64,000 nucleotides of DNA from Larus michahellis. Taxonomy: Eukaryota > Chordata > Aves > Charadriiformes > Laridae. The notes beneath the pieces were generated by a model that saw only the letters and a program-made list of their open reading frames with translations, ran no database searches and had not been told where the DNA came from. The stretch covers positions 169,808,511 through 169,872,510 of the forward strand of contig NC_133897.1 of NCBI RefSeq assembly GCF_964199755.1, given 5' to 3'. The translations under genes and the position numbers were made by a program. Shown piece by piece: positions 9,351 through 21,300 of the stretch (within the stretch, counting starts at the first letter, position 1; each line of letters opens with the position of its first letter).

Positions 9351-12300
9351 ATGGCGGCGGCGGCGGCGGCGTCGTCGGACCCCCCCCGCGGGTTCCAGTT
9401 CGCCATCGATCGCGGCGGCACCTTCACCGACGTCTTCGCCCGCTGCCCCGGCGGCCGCGTCCGCGTCCTCAAGCTGCTCTCCGAGGACCCGGGGTACCGA
9501 GACGCCCCCACCGAGGGCATCCGCCGTGTCCTGGAGGAGGTGCGGCCGGAGGGACCCCCGGGACGCCCCCGGGACAGCACCGGGACCCCACCGGGACACC
9601 CCCGGGACCCCCCGGACCCTCGGGACACCCTCGGGACACCCTCCGGGGACACCCGGGACCCCGAGGACGCTATCAGGAGCCCCCCCGGGACCCCCCCAGG
9701 ACAGCACCGGGACCCCTCCGGGACACCCCCGGGATAGCACCGGGAGCCCCAGGACCCTCGGGACACCCCCAGTACACCCCCAGGACCACCCCCGCCCCCC
9801 CGGGACCTGGAACCCCCGGACCCCCCGGGACCCCCCGGAACACCTCCAGGAACCCCTCTGGGACCCCCCGGGACACCCCCGGGACCGCCGGGACCCCCAG
9901 GACCCTCAGGACACCCCCGGAACCCCTGGGACACCCCCGGGACACCCCCAGGACCCTCCCACAGGACCCACCCCCCGGGACAGCCGAGACCCCCTGGGGC
10001 ACCCCCGAGACACCACCGGGGCCCCCCGTGACACCCCTGAAACCCCCCCAGGACCCTGGGACGCCTCCCGGGACCCCCCCCCAACCCCAGGACTCCCCCC
10101 ATGAGACACGCCAGGGACACCCCCAACACCCCCCGGGACCCTCCCTTGGGACCCCCGGGCTCCCCTGGGCTCCTTCCCTCAGGGGCTCCCCCCCAGGACC
10201 CTCCTGAGCCCCCCCCGAGACCCCCCTGGCCCCTCTGGGGCTCCCTCAGGGCCACCCCCCCAGGCCCCCCCCCGAGACCCTCCATCCCCCTTGGATCTCC
10301 TCCTGCGGCGCCCGTGGGACCCTCCCCACTGGCGCCCCACAGGACCCTGTCTGAGACCCCCCCCAGGACCCCCGTGCCCCAGCCCCCCCGGCCAGCCCCC
10401 CCCCGGTGCCCCCTCCCAGGGCTGGGGCAGCCCCCTCCGTCCCGGACCCCCCCCCACAGACCACTGGTGGGGTGGTGGGCTGGGGGTCCGCAGTGGGGCT
10501 GGGGGTCTGCGGTGGAGGAGGTGTGGGGCTGGGGGGGGCGGTCCATGCTGGGGCTGGGGGTCCGTGGTGGGACCATGGGGCTGGGGATCCGTGGTGGAGC
10601 TGGGGGTTCGCAGTGGGGCTGAGGGTCCGTGGTGGGACCGTGGGGGTCCATGGTGGGGCTGGGGAGGGGGGGTGTCTGTGGTGGAGCTGTGGGGCTGAGG
10701 ATCTGTGGTGGGGCTGGCGGTCCATGGGGCTGGGGATCTGTGGGGGGACCATGGGGGTCTGTGGTGGGGCTGAGGTCTGTGGTGGGACCATGGGGCTGGG
10801 CGTCTGTGGGGGGACCATGGGGTGTCCCCTGTGGGGCTGAGGCCCATGGTGGGACCATGGGGCTGGGGTCTGTGGTGGGACCGTGGGGCTGGGCATCCGT
10901 GGGGGGACCATGGGGGTCTGTGGTGGGGCTGAGGTCTGTGGTGGGACCATGGGGCTGGGTGTCCGTGGGGGGACCATGGGGTGTCCCCTGTGGGGCTGGG
11001 GGCCGCAGTGGGACCGTGGGGCTGGGGTCCATGGTGGGACCATGGGGTGTCCCCCGTGGGGCTGGGGTCCATGGTGGGACCATGGGGTGTCCCCTGTGGG
11101 GCCGGGGGCCGCCGTGGGGCCGTGGGCTGAGGCGGGCGGTGCCGCAGGAGCTGGGGGTGCCGGTGCCGCGGGACGAGCCCCTGGACACCTCCGGCATCGA
11201 GTGGATCCGCATGGGCACCACGGTGGCCACCAACGCGCTGCTGGAGCGCCGGGGCGAGCGCCTGGCCCTGCTGGTCACCCGCGGCTTCCGCGACCTGCTC
11301 CACATCGGCAACCAGGCCCGGCCCCACATCTTCGACCTGGTGAGGCCCCGCGCGGTGGCAACCCCGCGGCACCCGCACCGGCGCGCGGCCCCGGGGCCCA
11401 CAACACCCAGGGCCGGGGTGGCACGTCCCCGTGACCCACACCTTCTAGGGTGGAGGTGGCACGTCCCTGTGACCCACACCTTCTAGGGTGGAGGTGGCAC
11501 GTCCCTGTGACCCACACCATCCACAGTTACAGTGGCACGTCCCCCTGACCCACACCTTCTAGGGTGGAGGTGGCACGTCCCCATGACCCACACCATCCAC
11601 AGTTACGGTGGCACGTCCCCGTGACCCACACCATCCACAGTTACGGTGGCACGTCCCTGTGACCCACACATTCTGGGGTGGAGGTGGCGTGTCCCCGTGA
11701 CCCACACCATCCACAGTTACGGTGGCACGTCCCCATGACCCACACCTTCTAGGGTGGAGGTGGCACGTCCCCGTGACCCACACTCTCCAGGATTGGGGTG
11801 GCACGTCCCTGTGACCCACATCATCCACAGTTATGGTGGCACATCCCCCTGACCCACACCTTCTAGGGTGGAGGTGGCACGTCCCCCTGACCCACACCAT
11901 CCACAGTTACGGTGGCACGTCCCCGTGACCCACACATTCTGGGGTGGAGGTGGCACGTCCCCGTGACCCACACCATCCAGGGTCTTGCTGGCACATCCCC
12001 CTGACCCACACCTTCTAGGGTGGAGGTGACACGTCCCCGTGACCCACACTCTCCAGGATTGGGGTGGCACATCCCCGTGACCCACACCATCCACAGTTAT
12101 GGTGGCACATCCCCCTGACCCACACATTCTAGGGCGGAGGTGGCACGTCTCTGTGACCCACACCATCCACAGTTACGGTGGCATGTCCCCGTGACCCACA
12201 CCTTCTAGGGTGGAGGTGGCACGACCCCCTGACCCACACTCTCCAGGATTGGGGTGGCACGTCCCCATGACCCACACCATCCACAGTTACGGTGGCACGT

Positions 12301-15300
12301 CCCCGTGACCCACACATTCTGGGGTGGAGGTGGCGTGTCCCCGTGACCCACACCATCCAGGGTCTTGCTGGCACATCCCCCTGACCCACACCTTCTAGGG
12401 TGGAGGTGGCACGTCCCCGTGACCCACACTCTCCAGGATTGGGGTGGCACGTCCCCGTGACCCACACCGTCCAGGCTCAGGGTGCCATGTCCCTGTGACC
12501 CACAACATCCAGGGCTGTGGTGGCACGTCCCCGTGACCCACACCATCCACAGTTATGGTGGCACATCCCCCTGACCCACACATTCTAGGATGGAGGTGGC
12601 ACGTCCTCGTGACCCACACTGTCCCGGGTGCCACGTCCTTTGTCCCGCACGCTCCGTCTCGGGCCACCCCCCGTGACCCACAACCGCCCGGACCCGGGCT
12701 GTCCCGTCCCCGTGACCGTCCCCCTCCAGCCTCGGCGTCCCCCCCACAACCCACGCCGCGCGTGCCGGGGCTGGCGCGTCCCCGTGACCGCCGTCCCCCT
12801 CGGGGCTGTCCGGGCGTCCCCGGGCCACGCCGGCACGTTGGGCCGCGCCGTGTCCTCTGCCCGCCGCGGACGTCCTTGGCGGGTGGCGGGACGTCCCCGG
12901 ATCCCGTTGCCGCGTCCCGTGGGCGGCCGCTGGGCTCCGGCCACGGCCACGTGCCACCCCCTCGGGCCACGTGTCACCCCCCCCCGGCCATGTGCCACCC
13001 CCGGCCGGACGGCTGCCAGCGGCCGCGGCGGCGGTGGCCGGGGCTGTTGGGGGGGGGGTTGGGGGGCGCGGCGGTGGCCCCCCGGTGAGGTGCCCGTCCC
13101 CGTCCCCCGCAGGAGGTGGCGGTGCCCGAGGTGCTGTACGAGGAGGTGATCGAGGTGGACGAGCGGCTCATCCCCCACCAGCCCGGCTGCCGCCTGCCGG
13201 GGAGCGACACCCTCCCGCTGCTGGAAGGTGGGGACCCCCCCACACCCACCCCAACCCCGCCATGGGGCGGGGGGGCGGCGGCGGCCGCCGGGGACAGCCC
13301 GTCCCATCGGCACCTCTCGGGGGGCACCCGTCCCACCGGGACCCCCCTCGTGGGCACCCATCCCACCGGGACACCCCCCCATGGACACCCATCCCACCGG
13401 GACACCCCCCCCTTGGACACCCATCCCACCCAGGACCCCAGCAGTGGCCGTCCCACTGAGACCCCCCCAGTGGGTGCCCGTACCACCAGGACCCCCTCCC
13501 CCCCACCATGGACACCCATCCCACCGGGACCCCCCCCCATGGACACCCATCCCACTGTGCCCCCCAGCACCCCCCACCCCACCGGGACCCCCATGGGCAC
13601 CCATCCCACTGGGACCCCCCCCATGGGTGCCCATCCTGCCCGGAACCCCCCAGCAGCCCCCACCCCACCAGGACCCCCCATGGACACCCATCCCACCGGG
13701 ACCCCCAGCAGCCCCCACCCCACCGGGACCCCCCATGGACACCCATCCCACCGGGACCCCCAGCAGCCCCCACCCCACCGGGACCCCCCATGGGCACCCA
13801 TCCCACCGGGACCCCCAGCAGCCCCCACCCCACCGGGACCCCCATGGGCACCCATCCCACCGGGACCCCCAGTAGCCCCCATCTCACCGGGACCCCCCAT
13901 GGGCACCCATCCCACCGGGACACCCCCCCCATGGACACCCATCCCACCGGGACCCCCAGCAGCCCCCACCCCACCGGGACCCCCCATGGGCACCCATCCC
14001 ACTGGGACCCCGCCATGGGCACCCATCCCACCGGGACCCCCAGCAGCCCCCACCCCACCGGGACCCCCATGGGCACCCATCCCACCGGGACCCCCCCCAT
14101 GGGCACCCATCCCATGGGGACCCCCAGCAGCCCCCACCCCACCGGGACCCCCAGTAGCCCCCATCCCACTGGGACCCCGCCATGGGCACCCATCCCATGG
14201 GGACCCCCAGCAGCCCCCACCCCACCAGACCCGCCCCCCTCCCCCATCAATGGGTGCCCCCCCCCCCGCTGTGTCCCCAGGCTCCACGGGGACGTCTCTG
14301 CTGCTGCAGCGGCCGCTGGACCTGGGGGGGCTGCGGCAGGCGCTGGAGGGGGTCCTGGCCCGCGGCATCCGCAGCCTGGCCGTGCTGCTGCTCCACTCCT
14401 ACGCGTGAGTCCGGGGCCGGGGGGGGACACACACATGGAGGGGGGGACACACACATGGAGGGGACACCCAGGCTGGGGGGCCGCGGCCGTGCCCCCGCGC
14501 CCGACGCCGTCCCCGCTGTGCCGGCAGCTGGCCGGGCCACGAGGAGCAGGTCGGGGCGCTGGCGCGGGAGCTGGGGTTCCGGCACGTCTCCCTCTCCTCG
14601 GCGGTGGCCGGCATGGTGCGAGCGGTGCCGCGCGGTTACACGGCCTGCGCCGACGCCTACCTCACCCCCTGCATCCACCGCTACCTCCAGAGCTTCCTCC
14701 GCGGCTTCCGCAACCAGCTGGAGGTGAGACGGACACCCCCGCGGGACCCCCGCGCTGGCACCCATCCCGCCGGGAACCCCCCCCCATGGGTGCCCATTCC
14801 ACCGGGACCCCCGCGCTGGCACCCATCCCACCGGGAACCCCCCCCATGGGCGCCCATCTCACCAGGAGACCCCCCCATGGGCGCCCATCCCACCAGGACC
14901 CCATCCCATGGGCACCCATCCCACCAGGAGACCCCCCCATGGGCGCCCATCCCACCGGGAACCCCCCCCATGGGCGCCCATCCCACCAGGAGACCCCCCC
15001 AATAGCACCCATCCCACCAGGACCCCATCCCATGGGCACCCATCCCACCAGGAGACCCCCCCATGGGCACCCATCCCACCAGGACCCCATCCCATGGACA
15101 CCCATCCCACCAGGAGACCCCCCCATGGGCACCCATCCCACCAGGACCCCATCCCATGGGCAGCCATCCCACCAGGAGACCCCCCCATGGGCGCCCATCC
15201 CACCGGGAACCCCCCCATGGGCACCCATCCCACCAGGAGACCCCCCCATGGGCACCCATCCCACCGGGACCCCCCCCATGGGCACCCATCGCACTGGGAC

Positions 15301-18300
15301 CCCCAATAGCACCCATCCCACCAAGACCCCCCCCCCCTCCATGGACACCCATCCCACTGGGACCCCCAATAGCACCCATCCCACCAAGACCCCCCCCCCC
15401 TCCATGGACACCCATCCCACCAGGAGACCCCCCCATGGGCAGCCATCCCACTGGGACCCCCAATAGCACCCATCCCACCAAGACCCGCCCCCCCTCCATG
15501 GACACCCATCCCACCAGGACCCCATCCCATGGGCAGCCATCCCACCAGGAGACCCCCCCATGGGCGCCCATCCCACCGGGACCCCCCCGTGGGCACCCAT
15601 CCCCCTGGCCCCCCAGCAGCCCCCACCCCCCCCTGCCCCGTGCCCCCCCGTGGGTGCCGGTCCCACCGTGGCCCCCTCCCCGACGCGTGCCCCCTCCCGC
15701 AGGGGGTGCCGGTGCTGTTCATGCGCTCGGACGGGGGGCTGACCCCCATGGAGCAGTTCGGGGGGGCCCGCGCCATCCTCTCGGGGCCGGCCGGGGGGGT
15801 GGTGGGCTACGCCGTCACCACCTACGGGTGCCAGGGCGGCCAGCCCGTCATCGGCTTCGACATGGGAGGTCAGCGGGGCACCCGCGGGGGGGGCGACGCG
15901 GGGGCGGGGGTCCCAGCGGGGTGGGGGTCCCGGCAGGGTGGGGGGGAATGTGCTGGGTTTGGGGGTGCCACAGTCCCCGGGGGGACGTGATTTGGGTCTG
16001 GGGGTGCCCCCGGTGCTGGGTCTGGGGGTGCCTTGGTCCCAAGAGGGGTGTGATTTGGGTCTGGGGGGGCCCCCAGTGCTGGGTCTGGGGGTGCCCGGGT
16101 CCCTGGGGTTGTGATTTGGGTCTGGGGGTGCCCCCAATGCTGTGTCTGGGGGTGCCTTGGTCCCAAGAGGGGTGTGATTTGGGTCTGGGGGTGCCCCAGT
16201 CCCCAGAGGGACATGATTTGGGTCTGGGGGTGCCCCCAGTGCTGGGTGTGGGGGTGCCCCGGTCCCCAGGGGGATGTGATTTGGGTCTGGGGGTGACCCT
16301 GGTGCTGGGTCTGGGGGTGCCCAGTCCCCGGGGGGGCGTGATTTGGGTCTGGGGGTGCTCTGGGTGCTGGGTTTGGGGGTGCCCCGGTCCCCAGGGGGAC
16401 GTGATTTGGGTCTGGGGGTGCTCTGGGTGCTGTGTCTGAGGGTGCCTTGGTCCCAAGAGAGATGTGATTTGGGTCTGGGGGTGCCCCCAATGCTGTGTCT
16501 GGGGGTGCCTTGGTCCCAAGAGGGGTGTAATTTGGGTCTGGGGGTGCCCCAGTGCCCGGGGGGACGTGATTTGGGTCTGGGGGTGCTCTGGGTGCTGGTT
16601 TTGGGGGTGCCCCAGTCCCCAGGGGGACGTGATTTGGGTCTGGGGGTGTCCCTGGTGCTGGGTCTGGGGGTGCCCAGTCCCAAGAGGGGAGTGATTTGGG
16701 TCTGGGGGTGCTCTGGGTGCTGGTTTTGGGGGTGCCCCAGTGCCCGGGGGGACGTGATTTGGGTCTGGGGGTGTCCCTGGTGCTGGGTCTGGGGGTGCCC
16801 AGTCCCAAGAGGGGAGTGATTTGGGTCTGGGGGTGCTCTGGGTGCTGGTTTTGGGGGTGCCCCAGTCCCCAGGGGGATGTGATTTGGGTCTGGGGGTGCT
16901 CTGGGTGCTGGGTGTGGGGGTGCCCAGTCCCAAGAGGGGTGTGATTTGGGTCTGGGGGTGCCCCAGTCCCCGGGGGGATGTGATTTGGGTCTGGGGGTGC
17001 CCCCGGTGCTGGGTCTGGGGGTGCCCCAGTCCCCGGGGGGATGTGATTTGGGTCTGGGGGTGTCCCCGGTGCTGGGTCCGGGGGCGCCCGTGTCCCCGGG
17101 GTTGTCCCGGCGGGGTGTGGGGGGTCCTGCAGCGGGCGGCAGGTGCCGATCCACCCCCCCCCCACCACCCCCCCCCCCAAAAAAGGCACCTCGACGGACG
17201 TGAGCCGCTACGCGGGCGAGTTCGAGCACGTCTTCGAGGCCAGCACGGCCGGCGTGGCCATCCAGGCGCCCCAGCTCGACATCAACACCGTGGCGGCCGG
17301 CGGCGGCTCCCGCCTCTTCTTCAGGTGGGCTCGGACACGGGGGGGGGGGTCCCGGTCCCCGGTAACGGCGCGGGGGGGGTGTGTGGGGGGGTGGTGGTGG
17401 TGGTGGGGGGCTCGGCGACGGCACGGCCACCGGCCTCCCGCTCCCACCGGCCTCTCGCCACCAGGTCCGGGCTCTACGTGGTCGGCCCCGAGTCGGCCGG
17501 TGCCCACCCGGGTCCTGCCTGTTACCGAAAGGGTGAGTCGGGAGGGGGGGGGAACCCCCCAAAATTCACCTGCGGCCCGGACCCCCACACCCCCCCTTCC
17601 CTGGTGGGGGGACAAGCCACTGCCGGGGGGACGAGCCGTGGCCGGGGGCCACCAAGCCGTGGCCGGGGGGGCTGAGGCTGCGGGCGTGGGGACGGTGGGG
17701 TGAGGAACCTGCCGGTGGGGCGGCTTCTGGGCGGACCCCCCCCCCCCCGGCGTCCCCTCTCCCGGAGCTCACCGTCCCCCCCAGCACCCTGAGGGGACGC
17801 TGGGGACGCGGGGGTGGGTGAGGGGCAGGGAGGGGGCTGGGGAAGGGCTGGGGGCTGGAGCTGGGGGGCTGGGGACCAGCTCAGCCGGCGGCGGCCGGCG
17901 ACGGCTGGAGGCCCGTGGCCAGCGCTGGTGGCCGGGAGTCGGCGCCGGGGACCCCCCCCAGGAGGTCGTGCCACCCGCCAGCGGGACGGGGCCGGGCCGG
18001 AGGGACCTCGGGAGGGTCCCCGGGGGCCAGGGCAGGGTCCTGCCGGGGGGGGAACAGCCCCAGGGACCGGGCCGGGCCGGGGGGACCCGCTGGGAACCAG
18101 CTCTGCGGGGAGACCTGGGAGTCCTGGGGGACACCAAGTTGCCCGGGGGCCGGCGACGTGCCCTCGTGGCCGACGCGGCCAACGGTCTCCTGGGGGGCAC
18201 GGAGCAGAGCGTGGCCGGCAGGCGGGGGGAGGTTCATCCTCCCGCTCTGCTCTGCCCTGCCCTGGGGGGGCCACAGCTGGAGCACTGGGGCCGGTGCCGG

Positions 18301-21300
18301 GCCCCCCAGTTGCGGCGGGACGGGGAACTGCTGGGGAGAGTCCGGCGGGGGCCGCGAGGATGACGAGGGCCGGGAGCGTCTCTGTGCTGAGGAAGGGCCG
18401 AGGGATTTGGGTCTCTTCAGCCTGGAAAAAAGACGAGCGAGGGGGGGTCTCGTCAGCGCCGATAAACACTGCAAGGGGGGGCGGCAGCGGGACGGGGCCG
18501 GGCTCTTCCCGGTGGTGCCCGGGGCCGGGACGAGGGGCAACGGGCACAAACTGGGACACGGGAAACGCCAAAAAAAGGAGGAAAAAGGTCTTTGGGGCGA
18601 GGGCAGCAGAGAGGTGTGGGGTCTCCGTCTCTGGAGATCTTCCAAACCCGCCTGGACGCACCCAACCTGCTCCGGGTGACCCCGCTGCCGCCGGGGCTGG
18701 GACGGGGGGGTCTCTGAAGGTCCCTCCGACCCCCAAAATCCCGGGGTTCTGTGATTCCGTGAGTTCCGGCGATGGCGGCGGGCCATCCCGCGGTGCCCGC
18801 TGCGCTCACCGTGGTGTCCCCGTCCCCGTCCCGGCGCAGGGGGGCCGCTGACCGTCACCGACGCCAACCTCTGCCTGGGCCGGCTGCTCCCCGAATATTT
18901 TCCCCGCATCTTCGGGCCGGGGGAGGACCAGCCGCTGTGCCGGGAGGCGGCCGAGCGGGCGTTTGCCGACATGGCCGCCCGCATCCAGGCTTTCCAGGCC
19001 GCCACCACCGCTGACGCCGCCGACCCCCCCGAGCCCCTCACGGTGGAAGAGGTGGCCATGGGCTTCCTGCGGGTGGCCAACGAGGCCATGTGCCGGCCCA
19101 TCCGCGCCCTGACGCAGGTGGGGCGGCGGGGCCGGGGAGCAGGGGGGGGGTGATGGCGGTGGCGGCGGCGCCGCCGGCGTCACCGCGGTCCGTGTGTCCC
19201 GTCCCCCCCGCCCTCTCCACAACAGGCGAGGGGCCACGACGCCGCCCGGCACGTGCTGGCGTGTTTTGGGGGCGCGGGGGGGCAGCACGCCTGCGCCATC
19301 GCCCGCGCCCTGGGCATGAGCAGGGTCTTCATCCACAAGTAGGTGCATGAAATTGGGGGGGGGGGCGATCCGCGGGGACCCCCCCTCTGCTGGTGATGCC
19401 GGACGGGGCCGGAGGGGGGTGGTGGGGGGTGGGCTGGTCACGCCGGGGGGGGGGGGGGCACCCAAAGACCCCCCCCCGGGCGGTGTCGGGGTGTTCCCGG
19501 ACCCCGGGGTGGTGGGGTGGGGTTGGGGGGCTCTGGTGTCCCCCCCCGGGGAGGATGCGCTGGGTCTGGGGGTGCCCCCGGGTGCGGGGTCTGGGGGTGC
19601 CCTGGTCCCCAGGGGGGGTTCCTGGATTTGGGGGTGCCCCCGGGTGCTGGGTCTGGGGGTGCCCCTGGTTTTCTGGGTCTGGGGGTGCCCCCGGGTGCTG
19701 GGTTTTGGGGTGCCCCGGTTCCAACGGGGGTGTGCTGGGTTTGGGGGGTGTCCCTGGGTGTCGGGTCTGGGGGTGTCCCCGGGTGCCGGGTCTGGGGGTT
19801 CCCTGGTCCCCAGGGGGGGTTCCTGGATTTGGGGGTGTCCCCGGGTGCTGGATTTGGGGGTTCCCTGGTCCCCAGGGGGGGTTCCTGGATTTGGGGGTGC
19901 CCCCAGGTGCTGGGTTTTGGGGTGCCCCGGTTCCAAGGGGGATGTGCTGGGTTTTGGGGTGCCCCTGTCCCCAGGGGGGATGCGCTGGGTTTCGGGGTGC
20001 CCCCGGGTGCCGGGCGTGGTGTCGCCCCGCGGGGGGTCCCGGCGGGGTGCCGCAGGGGCGCGTGTCCCCCAGGCACAGCGGGGTGCTCTCCGCCTACGGG
20101 CTGGCGCTGGCGGACGTGGTGCACGAGGCGCAGACGCCCTGCGCCCTGCGCTACGAGGCGGCCGCCTTCGCCCGGCTGGACGCGCGCCTGGCCGCGCTGG
20201 AGCAGCAGTGCCGCCACGCGCTGCGGGCCCAGGGCTTCGCCGGGTGAGTGCCGGGGGCCAACGGCGGGGGAAACCCCGGGGGTTGAGGGTTTTTGGGGGG
20301 ACCCGTCCCGTCCCCGTCCCCCCGTCGTCCCCGCTCCGCCGCTGAGGGCCGGCCCGCAGGGAGCGGATCCGCACGGAAGCGTTCCTGCACCTGCGCTACG
20401 AGGGCACCGACTGCGCCCTGATGTGCTCGGCCAAGGGCCACCCGCCCACGCCGGCCTCCTGCCGCGCCGGGGACTTCCTCGCCGCCTTCACCAGCCGGTA
20501 TGGACCCCCCCCACCCACCCCCCGACCCCGCTCCCCGGCACCGCACCGCCATCCCCACCGAACCCACCCCACCGCCATCCCCGTCCCGGCACCGCTATCC
20601 CCGTCCCGGCGCCGCGATCCCCGTCCCAGTGCCATGATCCTTATCCCAGTGCCACAATCCCCATCCCGGCACTGTGATCCCCATCCCAGCACCAGGATCC
20701 CCGTCCCAGTGCCACGATCGCCAACCCAGTGCCACAATCCCCATCCCGGCACCATGATCCCCGACCCAGCACCACGATCCCAGTCCCAGTGCCACAATCC
20801 CCATCCCAGTGCCACGGTCCCCATCCCAGTGCCACAGTCCTTATCCTGGCGCCGCAGTCCCCATCCCGGCACCGTGATCCCCGTCCTGGCACTGTCATCC
20901 CTGTCCCGGCACCATGATCCCCATGCTGGCACCACGATCCCGTTCCCAGTGCCATCATCCCCAATCCTGGCACTGTATTGCCCCATCCCAGTGCCATGAT
21001 CCCCATCCCGGCACTGCTATCCCTACCCCAGCACCGGGATCCCCATCCTGGCACCGGGATCCCTGATCCTGTCACCACGATCCCAATCCCGTCACCATGA
21101 TCCCCATCCCAGTGCCATGATCCCCCATCCCAGCACTGTGACCCCCATCCCGTCACCGTGACCCCATTCCGTCACCATGATCCCCATCCCAGTGCCACAA
21201 TCCCCCATCCCGGCACCATGACCCCCATCCTGGCACTGAGACCCCCATCCCAGTGCCACGATCTCCCATCCCGGCACCGTGACCCCCATCCCATCACCGT

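Noticed and set aside
14662-17562. A 966-codon minus-strand open frame across OPLAH introns 5-8
   Set aside because: It runs straight through exons and arrays on the wrong strand and consists of repeated Trp/Gly/Pro or Pro/Asp/His words. Arrays without TA-containing stop codons stay open in many frames.
17574-18765. Coding potential of the long frames inside the CR1 pair
   Set aside because: The DNA aligns to decayed CR1 ORF2 and 3' UTR. The open frames are not the RT frame.
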